DNA from: Fusobacterium sp.
GTDB lineage: Bacteria > Fusobacteriota > Fusobacteriia > Fusobacteriales > Fusobacteriaceae
Direction: 5' to 3'
DNA length: 26,448 bases
NCBI GenBank assembly: GCA_030527385.1
Contig: JAUNAY010000004.1
Span: 1 to 26,448 of the forward strand
Shown: positions 20,410 to 26,448 of the stretch, in pieces
How positions within the stretch are numbered: the first letter of the stretch is position 1
Layout of the letters: each line of letters opens with the position of its first letter
Made by a program: the position numbers and the translations under genes
Notes under the pieces: model-generated
Told to the model about the DNA's origin: nothing
What the model saw: only the letters and a program-made list of their open reading frames with translations
The model's database searches: none

Positions 20410-22302
20410 ATGAATATACATAAAAAAATAGCCGCTTTTAATACTTTAATTTTTGTTATATTTTGTATTGTGATACTATATATATTGAGAGGTTCAATAG
20501 TTGTAAACAATACTCTTGTTGTAAGAATAATAGCTCTTGCTATTCTCTTTTACTTTATCTCAAATTTTATAACTAAATTTATTCTTTTAAATTTATATGA
20601 TCTTTTAGAAAAGTTTGAAACTATACTTTCTGATATAAATAAAAAATTTGTAGTTCAACTTAAAGATGATTTTATAAATTTAGAAGATTGTTTCTATAAA
20701 GTTTTCTCCTCTGTAAAATCTGATATCCTAGATATATTAGTCAAAGAGGGAGAGATAAAACGCGAAAAAGAGAAAGCTGAAGCTCTAAGTGAAAAACTAA
20801 GATCACTCAATAGAAATCTTGAAGATATGGTTGAACAGAGAACAAAGGAGTTAAGTTTTTCAAAAGAGGTTGCTGAATCTGCTAACAGAGCCAAGAGTGA
20901 ATTTTTAGCTAAGATTAGCCACGAGATGCGTACTCCTCTAACACCTATTATAGGTTATTCAAAACTTTTATTAAAAGAGTATCCAAATTCTGAAATAAAA
21001 GAAAAATTAGATATTATTCATACATCGGGAGTTAAACTTCTTAATTTTACAAATGAACTTTTAGATTTTTCTAAAATTGAGTCTGGAAAAGTTGATTTAA
21101 ACTTTGAATCTTTTAGTGTAAAAGAGCTTTTTCAAGACATATACTATGAGCATAACTCTTTAGCATCAGCAAAAAATCTAAAATTTGAGATCAAGTATGA
21201 TAAAAATGATATAACTATCTATTCTGACAAGATGAAAATATACGAGATAGTAAAAAATTTAGTTCACAATGCTATAAAATATACAAATAAAGGCTTCGTT
21301 TTTTGTGAGGCAAATGTAAAAAATGGGTATCTTACTTTTAGTGTTTATGACAGTGGAATTGGTATTCCAAAAGATCATCTAAACTATATTTTTGAAAGTT
21401 TTGGACAAATCAATAAACACTCCTCTGGAGCTGGACTTGGTTTAAGTATAACTAAAAAACTTGTAGAAATATTAAAAGGAACTATTGAGGTTGAGAGTAA
21501 AGTTATGATTGGAACTACTTTTACTGTAAATATTCCTATTGAGGTTTTTGAAAAGAAAAATGAAAACTTTTCAGTTATACTTACTAAACTATTAAATTCT
21601 AACAATCAAAGCATTAAATCTATCTTATTGAAAAGTATTTTAAAATTCCCAATAAGATTAAAAAGTTTAAAAGAAGCATATAAAAAACAAAATGTTGAGC
21701 AGTTGCGTGAAATTAACCATTTAATACTTGGAACATATGGTAACCTTAATCTTACCTTAATATATGATATGTCTAAAAAGATATCTGAGGAGTTAAAAAA
21801 ATCCCCTATATCTTTTGATACTATACTTTACTATATTGAGGAGTTAGAAAGAATGACTCACACACTTGATTATAGTGAACTGTTTAATATGTATCTTCAA
21901 TTTAATGATAAAAAAATCAAAATTTTGATTGCAGAAGATGTTGAAGAAAATAGAGATTTTTTAAAAGCTGTCTTAGAATCTCAACTGATTAAAGTAACTT
22001 GTGTTGAGAATGGACTCAATGCTTTAAAAGCTATGAAAGAAAGTAAATTTGATGTTGTATTCTTAGATATTCATATGCCTGTTATGGACGGATTACAAGC
22101 TATAACACATATAAAAGCTAGTGAAGAATTAAAAAATACTCCTGTTATTGCTCTTACTGCTCAAGCTATTATCGGTGACAAAGAAAAGTATCTTCCTTAT
22201 GGTTTTGACGGATATATTACAAAACCTATTAATGAATCTGTAATGTTTAGTTATTTGGAAAAATTTGTATTTAAAAAACAGAAAGGTGATAATAATGATT
22301 AA
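20410..22302 (+). CDS. Hybrid sensor histidine kinase with receiver domain
   Basis: This 630-residue protein has two membrane helices (about 8-28 and 36-60) with almost no external loop. A coiled-coil region (about 110-160) follows. The HisKA domain has phosphoacceptor H171 in SHEMRTPLT, and the ATPase domain has N-box NLVHNAIKYT (283-292), DSGIGIP (314-320) and GAGLGLSI (340-347). A helical segment (about 395-490) contains INHLILGTYGNLNL, resembling an Hpt domain with H437. The C-terminal receiver has D553 in FLDIHMPVMDG. The lack of a periplasmic domain suggests it senses through a cytoplasmic partner, plausibly the PocR protein encoded two genes downstream. GGGGTG lies 6 nt before the ATG. 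It is divergent from pduQ. Confidence 0.93.
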   Translation: MNIHKKIAAFNTLIFVIFCIVILYILRGSIVVNNTLVVRIIALAILFYFISNFITKFILLNLYDLLEKFETILSDINKKFVVQLKDDFINLEDCFYKVFSSVKSDILDILVKEGEIKREKEKAEALSEKLRSLNRNLEDMVEQRTKELSFSKEVAESANRAKSEFLAKISHEMRTPLTPIIGYSKLLLKEYPNSEIKEKLDIIHTSGVKLLNFTNELLDFSKIESGKVDLNFESFSVKELFQDIYYEHNSLASAKNLKFEIKYDKNDITIYSDKMKIYEIVKNLVHNAIKYTNKGFVFCEANVKNGYLTFSVYDSGIGIPKDHLNYIFESFGQINKHSSGAGLGLSITKKLVEILKGTIEVESKVMIGTTFTVNIPIEVFEKKNENFSVILTKLLNSNNQSIKSILLKSILKFPIRLKSLKEAYKKQNVEQLREINHLILGTYGNLNLTLIYDMSKKISEELKKSPISFDTILYYIEELERMTHTLDYSELFNMYLQFNDKKIKILIAEDVEENRDFLKAVLESQLIKVTCVENGLNALKAMKESKFDVVFLDIHMPVMDGLQAITHIKASEELKNTPVIALTAQAIIGDKEKYLPYGFDGYITKPINESVMFSYLEKFVFKKQKGDNND

Positions 22303-22966
22303 AGTTCTAACGATAGAGGACTCTGAAGAAACTAGAGATATTCTCAAAATAATTTTATCAGAGGAAAAAAGCATCAAATTCCTAGAAGCTTCCTCTATTA
22401 AAGGAGGAATGGAGATTTTAAAAAAAGAAAACCCCGAGATTATTCTTCTTGATCTTTCTCTTCCTGATGGAAATGGTAGCTATATTTGTGAGCAGATAAA
22501 GAGCAATCCAAAATATTTTGGTTCTCCTTTCATTCTTGCTCTTACAGCAGAAACTTCTCAAGAAAGTGTAAATAGAACTCTTGAAATGGGTTGTGATGAC
22601 TATATTAAAAAACCTTTTGATTCAAAAGAGTTGTTGATACGTCTAAAAAAATTTATTGTAAGAATACCTCAAAATAAAGATATTCTTACATATGAAAATA
22701 TAAAACTACTTTTAAATGAAAAAACTATGTTTTATAATGATCAACCTATTGAACTTTCCAGAAATGAGTTTGAACTTTTATCATACTTTATTGTAAATAA
22801 GGGGTTACTACTTACAAGAGAAAATATTTTAAACCACGTATGGAAAGAAAATTTTGATATTAGTGACAAAGCTGTGGATCAATGTTTAAAAAGGCTTAGA
22901 AAAAAATTGCCTATTTTAAATGAAGTTTTAATCTCTAAAAGAGGATTTGGTTATATCCTAAAGTAA
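22295..22966 (+). CDS. OmpR/PhoB-family response regulator
   Basis: ATG 22295 (AAAGGTG 6 nt upstream) gives 223 aa; an in-frame TTG 30 bases upstream would add residues with no known match. The receiver (1-120) has the acidic pocket E8/D9, phosphoacceptor D53 in LLDLSLPDGNG, T in ALTAET and K in IKKPF. The winged helix (about 130-223) has LSRNEFELLSYFI, VDQCLKRLRKKL and KRGFGYILK. The start overlaps the kinase stop by 8 nt, so the two are coupled. OmpR/PhoB proteins bind direct repeats with about 11-bp spacing near the -35 region, which fits the pduB and pduQ sites. That link is inference. Confidence 0.93.
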   Translation: MIKVLTIEDSEETRDILKIILSEEKSIKFLEASSIKGGMEILKKENPEIILLDLSLPDGNGSYICEQIKSNPKYFGSPFILALTAETSQESVNRTLEMGCDDYIKKPFDSKELLIRLKKFIVRIPQNKDILTYENIKLLLNEKTMFYNDQPIELSRNEFELLSYFIVNKGLLLTRENILNHVWKENFDISDKAVDQCLKRLRKKLPILNEVLISKRGFGYILK

Positions 22967-22976
22967 AGGAGAAATT

Positions 22977-23762
22977 ATGAAATTAGATATAGAATTTTTT
23001 CAGATTTTACAAAATAGATTTGCTGAAGAGTTTGGTATTGCTAGTATTATAACTGATATCAACGGTATTCCTATCACAGAACCAAGCAACTTTTCGGAAT
23101 TTTGTAGCATACATACTAGAGGTAGCAAGATTGGATTTAAAAAATGTACTCTTTGTGATGCTTATGGCGGACTTCAAGCAAAAGCTCTAAAAAAACCTGT
23201 TGTCTATCGTTGCCACGCTGGACTAATAGATTTTGCAAGCCCTATTATTATTGGAGATAAGTTAGTTGGTTGTTTTTTGTGTGGACAACTTCTTTCAGAA
23301 AAGCCAGATGAGGAAAAATTTAGAAAAACTGCTCAAGAGATTGGGGTTGATGAAAATACATATATTGAAGCTGTCAAAAAAGTTAAGATTCTTCCCTATG
23401 AAAAAATTAAATATGCTGCAAATTTTCTATATGAAATATCTTCTAAAATCTCTAACTTTAGTTATCATCAAAACACAGGAATATCAGCAAACAATCTGTG
23501 TCGTTCAAGTATAGATGAATTTTCAAGCTTTCTAAAAAATATTGATATTACTAACTTAAAAGAGAGCAAAAAAAATTCTTTACTTGGTAAAATACACTCA
23601 ACTCTTTTTAAAAAATATTCTATTTCTGATAAAGAGCTATATCAAGTTGATAAAAATATAGATAGTTGCTTAAATGAGCTGGATAAAATCAGCGATAAAG
23701 TCAAATCTACTGAAAAGAATTTTAAATATTTTAATATAACACATATTTCTCAAAAACCTTGA
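22977..23762 (+). CDS. Standalone PocR-domain sensor protein
   Basis: Residues about 5-160 of this 261-residue protein form a PocR ligand-binding domain: FCSIHTRG (C43), KCTLCD (C57, C60), VVYRCHAGLIDFASPI (C79) and GCFLCGQLL (C99, C102). In Salmonella PocR this domain sits on an AraC-type regulator that responds to 1,2-propanediol/glycerol. Here no DNA-binding domain follows; the C-terminal 100 residues are charged and helical. It lies 10 nt after the response regulator with an AAGGAG site, so it is the third gene of the kinase operon. It is probably the small-molecule sensor that feeds the kinase. The domain call is strong; the partnership is inference. Confidence 0.85.
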   Translation: MKLDIEFFQILQNRFAEEFGIASIITDINGIPITEPSNFSEFCSIHTRGSKIGFKKCTLCDAYGGLQAKALKKPVVYRCHAGLIDFASPIIIGDKLVGCFLCGQLLSEKPDEEKFRKTAQEIGVDENTYIEAVKKVKILPYEKIKYAANFLYEISSKISNFSYHQNTGISANNLCRSSIDEFSSFLKNIDITNLKESKKNSLLGKIHSTLFKKYSISDKELYQVDKNIDSCLNELDKISDKVKSTEKNFKYFNITHISQKP

Positions 23763-23780
23763 TTTTTATCAAGGTTTTTT
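23752..23780 (+). terminator. Rho-independent terminator after the PocR gene
   Basis: A 12-bp stem AAAAACCTTGAT / ATCAAGGTTTTT with a 4-nt T loop and T-run. It overlaps the PocR stop codon and ends the three-gene signalling operon. Confidence 0.88.
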
Positions 23781-23800
23781 CTAGCTAGAATAGAGATTTT

Positions 23801-23810
23801 CTGTTATACT
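23801..23810 (+). promoter_or_regulatory. Possible extended -10 promoter of the ABC-F gene
   Basis: TG-T-TATACT (-10 at 23805-23810) carries the extended -10 dinucleotide; there is no clear -35. It lies 45 nt before the ABC-F start. Confidence 0.4.
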
Positions 23811-23854
23811 AGATAATAGTAATAATTATTAATAGAGGAGATATATTTTTATTT

Positions 23855-25408
23855 ATGAGTATTTTAGATGTTTCAAATGTAAGTCACGGATATGGTTCGA
23901 GAGCTATTCTTGAAAATGCTTCTTTCCGTTTGCTAAAAGGGGAACACATTGGACTTGTTGGGGCTAATGGAGAGGGAAAAACAACTTTTTTAAATATAAT
24001 AACTGGGAAATTACTTCCAGATGAGGGAAAAATATCTTGGTGTAGACATATTACTACTGGATATTTAGATCAATATAGTACTCTTGAAAAAGGGAAAACA
24101 ATAAGAGACATTCTGCGTTCTGCCTTTGCCCATATGTATGAGTTAGAAAAAGAGATGATAGCTCTTTATGACAAGATGGGAGATTGCAATCCTGAAGAGC
24201 TGGATGCTCTTATTGAAGAAGCTGGGGAGATTCAAACTATATTAGAAGAGGGAAATTTCTACTCTTTAGATTCAAAAATTGAAGAGTATGCTGGTGGGCT
24301 TGGACTTACTGATATAGGTTTAGAACGTGATGTTTCTGAACTTTCTGGAGGACAAAGAGCAAAAATTCTTTTAGCTAAGGTGCTTCTTGAAAATCCTATG
24401 ATTCTTATACTTGATGAACCTACTAACTTCCTAGATGAAAACCATATAGCTTGGCTTAAAAATTTCCTACAAAACTATGAAAATGCTTTTATTCTAGTTT
24501 CACACGATATTCCATTTTTAAATGATGTAGTAAATGTTATTTATCACGTAGAAAATGCTGTTTTAACTCGTTATACTGGAGATTACTATCAATTTAAAGA
24601 GATGTATGAGTTAAAGAAAAGACAGATTGAACAAGCCTATAAAAAGCAACAGAAAGAGATTGCACATCTTAAAGATTTTATTGCTAGAAATAAAGCTAGA
24701 GTTGCTACTACCAACCTAGCTAAAGACCGTCAAAAGAAACTTGATAGAATGGAAATTATTGAAATAGCAAAAGAAAAAATAAAGCCTGAATTTGAGTTTA
24801 CTTCTGCTAGAACTCCAAGTAGAGAGGTTATCACAGCTAAAAATTTAGTTATTGGATATGATGAACCACTTACTAAACCTTTAAATTTTACTGTTGAAAG
24901 AAATCAAAAAATAGCTATTAAAGGAGTTAATGGACTTGGTAAATCAACTCTTTTAAAAACTCTTTTAGGAGTTATAAAACCTGTTTCTGGAGAGGTTGAA
25001 CACGGACAATTTTTAGAGATTGGATATTTTGAGCAGGAGGAAAAAACTTCAAATATTACTGCACTTGATTTTATTTGGAATGAGTATCCAAGTATGACAA
25101 ATAGAGAGGTAAGAGCAGCTCTTGCTAGATGTGGACTTACAACTGATCATATTACAAGTCAAGTTCAAGTGCTTTCTGGAGGAGAAAATGCAAAAGTTCG
25201 TCTATGTAAATTGATGTTAAAAAATATTAATTTACTAGTTCTTGATGAGCCTACTAACCATTTGGATATAGATGCAAAAGAGGAGTTAAAAAAGGCTGTT
25301 AAAGAGTTTAAAGGAACTGTGCTTCTTGTAAGTCACGAACCTGATTTTTATGCAGATATTGTTACTGATATTTGGAATGTTGAGGATTGGACTACTAAAA
25401 TTGTATAA
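23855..25408 (+). CDS. ABC-F family ATPase (ribosome-associated)
   Basis: This 517-residue protein has two ABC ATPase domains and no membrane helices. Domain 1 has Walker A GANGEGKT (36-43), signature LSGGQ (163-167) and Walker B LILDEPT. Domain 2 has Walker A GVNGLGKS (357-364), LSGGE (440-444) and LVLDEPTNHLD. The charged linker (about 245-310) contains the interdomain helices that reach into the ribosome in this family. ABC-F proteins act as translation factors, and some give resistance to ribosome-targeting antibiotics; which applies cannot be told. The only ribosome site, GAGGAG, is 14 nt before the ATG, which is unusually long. It is not obviously linked to the microcompartment. Confidence 0.93.
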   Translation: MSILDVSNVSHGYGSRAILENASFRLLKGEHIGLVGANGEGKTTFLNIITGKLLPDEGKISWCRHITTGYLDQYSTLEKGKTIRDILRSAFAHMYELEKEMIALYDKMGDCNPEELDALIEEAGEIQTILEEGNFYSLDSKIEEYAGGLGLTDIGLERDVSELSGGQRAKILLAKVLLENPMILILDEPTNFLDENHIAWLKNFLQNYENAFILVSHDIPFLNDVVNVIYHVENAVLTRYTGDYYQFKEMYELKKRQIEQAYKKQQKEIAHLKDFIARNKARVATTNLAKDRQKKLDRMEIIEIAKEKIKPEFEFTSARTPSREVITAKNLVIGYDEPLTKPLNFTVERNQKIAIKGVNGLGKSTLLKTLLGVIKPVSGEVEHGQFLEIGYFEQEEKTSNITALDFIWNEYPSMTNREVRAALARCGLTTDHITSQVQVLSGGENAKVRLCKLMLKNINLLVLDEPTNHLDIDAKEELKKAVKEFKGTVLLVSHEPDFYADIVTDIWNVEDWTTKIV

Positions 25409-25433
25409 TAGTATCTAACTAGCTTAATGAAAT

Positions 25434-25462
25434 AATAAGGTAAGCATAATGCTTACCTTATT
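25434..25462. terminator. Bidirectional terminator between the ABC-F and toxin genes
   Basis: A 12-bp stem AATAAGGTAAGC / GCTTACCTTATT with a 5-nt loop. AT-rich flanks on both sides make it likely to serve the convergent ABC-F and toxin genes. It overlaps the toxin stop codon. Confidence 0.75.
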
Positions 25463-25721
25463 TATCTCGATAATGAGACCCACATTGAGCTATTTTAATA
25501 ACATCATTCTCTATTTTATAAACTATTCTATTACTATCATCTATTCTTCTGCTCCAATAACCGCTTAAATTATGTTTCAAAGGTTCAGGTTTTCCAATTC
25601 CTGTATATCCGTTTCTATCAATATCTTGTATTATAAGTAAAATTCTTTTTAATGTTTTTTTGTCATTTTTAAGCCAATATTGAAAATCTTCCCAAGCTTC
25701 ATCACTCCAAGCTTTAATCAT
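25458..25721 (-). CDS. YoeB/Txe-family mRNA-cleaving toxin
   Basis: This 87-residue toxin of the RelE superfamily cleaves mRNA at the ribosome. It matches YoeB throughout: AWSDEAWEDFQYW, GIGKPEPLKHNLSGYWSRRID and RIVYKI. The catalytic residues known from E. coli YoeB fall at the same numbers: E46, R65 and H83. The usual CRYHY end is CGSHY here, so the Arg and Tyr next to H83 are replaced. It overlaps the antitoxin stop by 4 nt (ATGA), giving tight coupling. Confidence 0.93.
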   Translation of the reverse strand: MIKAWSDEAWEDFQYWLKNDKKTLKRILLIIQDIDRNGYTGIGKPEPLKHNLSGYWSRRIDDSNRIVYKIENDVIKIAQCGSHYRDK

Positions 25722-25984
25722 AAGTTAACACCATCAATTTTAATATTATGAACTGTTCCACCTGTCTTCTCTAATTGTTCAATAGATTTTTCTAATCTTC
25801 TCATATTTTTTTTAGAGTAAAACGGATCTGAATTAATTTCAAAAGGAATTTTTCTTTCTCTAACCAATTTTTTAGCAAATATAGTAAATGCAGTACTTAA
25901 CGACATTCCCATATCCTCACAAATTTCTTCCAAATCTAATTTTAAATCTTCATCTATTCTAAAATTTATCAAAGTACGTGCCAT
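25718..25984 (-). CDS. RelB/DinJ-type antitoxin
   Basis: This 88-residue antitoxin has an N-terminal ribbon-helix-helix (ARTLINFRIDEDLKLDLEE, then MGMSLSTAFTIFAKK) of the RelB/DinJ family, and DPFYSKKNMRRLEKSIEQL as the toxin-binding tail. It neutralises the adjacent YoeB-type toxin and probably represses the shared promoter. Classical YoeB pairs with YefM (Phd fold), so this is a mixed pairing. The start has AGGAGAT upstream. Confidence 0.92.
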   Translation of the reverse strand: MARTLINFRIDEDLKLDLEEICEDMGMSLSTAFTIFAKKLVRERKIPFEINSDPFYSKKNMRRLEKSIEQLEKTGGTVHNIKIDGVNL

Positions 25985-26007
25985 ATATTATCATCTCCTT
26001 TTCTTAA

Positions 26008-26058
26008 ATTATACATCATAACTTTATTTTAAGTCAATATAATGCTTTCAAATGAAAG
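26008..26058 (-). promoter_or_regulatory. Toxin-antitoxin promoter and upstream palindrome
   Basis: Minus-strand -35 TTGACT (complement of 26032-26037), 18-bp spacer, -10 TATAAT (complement of 26008-26013). Just upstream is a palindrome CTTTCA-AA-TGAAAG (26045-26058) that may be an operator for the antitoxin, although it lies upstream of the -35. Confidence 0.6.
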
Positions 26059-26090
26059 ATATTATTATTTAATTATTATATTATTGTAAC

Positions 26091-26122
26091 AAAAAAAATC
26101 CCCCTAGTTTCCTAGAGGGATT
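26091..26122 (-). terminator. Terminator of the YadA-type gene
   Basis: An 11-bp stem (26097-26107 with 26112-26122) with one mismatch and a 4-nt loop, followed on the minus strand by a run of eight T. It lies 18 nt after the stop of the autotransporter gene. Confidence 0.85.
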
Positions 26123-26139
26123 AATGATGAAGTAATTAA

Positions 26140-26448
26140 TTATCTTCCTACTTTAAATTTGTAGCTTGCTCCAGCTCCTACTGCAAATGAATCAACATCT
26201 CCAGCAGTGATAGAGTATTTAGCGTTTAAGCTTACATCTTCAGTTGGTGCATATGCTACTCCAACAGCTACTGATTGAGCATTTCCATAGTGTCCAATTC
26301 CAGCTCCGATTGCCATTTCTCCAGATTGTACATTTTGGAAGTCAACTGCGTTCATAGCTGCCATTAATGACATTCCTTTATTCATTTTGTCATCTAAGTT
26401 ATCTACTTTCTTTTCTAATCCAGAAAGTCTTCCATCATATTGAGCAAA
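26140..26448 (-). CDS. Trimeric autotransporter, C-terminal YadA anchor (5' part outside window)
   Basis: The frame is open to the right edge, so only the last 102 residues are seen. A short coiled coil (LSGLEKKVDNLDDKMNKG) leads into four beta strands: EMAIGAGIGHYG, QSVAVGVAYAP, VSLNAKYSITAG and SFAVGAGASYKFKVGR. This is the YadA-type membrane anchor, which trimerises into a 12-strand barrel in the outer membrane and displays the passenger. The Met at 26385 is internal, not a start. It shows that the organism has an outer membrane. The passenger domain and its function are not visible. Confidence 0.88.
   Translation of the reverse strand, partial: FAQYDGRLSGLEKKVDNLDDKMNKGMSLMAAMNAVDFQNVQSGEMAIGAGIGHYGNAQSVAVGVAYAPTEDVSLNAKYSITAGDVDSFAVGAGASYKFKVGR

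Noticed and set aside
1..26448. CRISPR arrays, tRNA/rRNA genes, insertion sequences
   Set aside because: None seen: no regularly spaced repeats, no cloverleaf or rRNA core sequence recognised, no transposase frames or terminal repeats.

Overview
The window is AT-rich DNA with tightly packed genes. It most likely comes from a Fusobacterium or close relative. The support is the very low GC content, a YadA-type outer-membrane anchor (so a cell with an outer membrane), Clostridia-like protein families and an SpmA-like gene. The genus is inferred from gene content and was not tested by a search.

Layout. (i) 1-4500: the start of an SpmA-like membrane protein, a decayed gene remnant, an HU/IHF-like gene pair, a LysR-type regulator, a 55-residue small protein with its own promoter and terminator, a CDF metal exporter with a hairpin leader, and a second HU/IHF-like pair. 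(ii) 4643-6698: a small two-helix membrane protein just ahead of a sigma-54-dependent activator. (iii) 6739-20262, minus strand: a 1,2-propanediol (or glycerol) utilisation microcompartment locus, in transcription order pduQ, then pduB C D E G H, an extended BMC-H shell gene, pduJ L M N O P T and eutJ. (iv) 20410-23762, plus strand and divergent from pduQ: a hybrid histidine kinase, an OmpR/PhoB-type response regulator and a standalone PocR ligand-binding protein. (v) 23855-26448: an ABC-F ATPase, a YoeB/DinJ-type toxin-antitoxin pair, and the C-terminal anchor of a trimeric autotransporter.

How the parts work together. PduCDE, a B12-dependent dehydratase kept active by PduGH and supplied with adenosyl-B12 by PduO, makes propionaldehyde inside a shell of PduB, PduJ, the extended BMC-H protein, PduN and PduT. 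PduP and PduL convert the aldehyde to propionyl-CoA and propionyl-phosphate, and PduQ makes the alcohol and regenerates NAD+. No pduS, U, V, W, X, F or separate pduA is visible, so the kinase and uptake steps must lie elsewhere.

The most interesting signal is regulatory. The promoters of pduB and pduQ each carry a TGTCA-N6-TGTCA direct repeat (11-bp period) placed exactly 11 bp from a -10 box. This is the geometry expected for an OmpR/PhoB-family regulator, and such a regulator is encoded next door with a PocR sensor protein. I propose a three-part kinase/regulator/PocR switch for the microcompartment.
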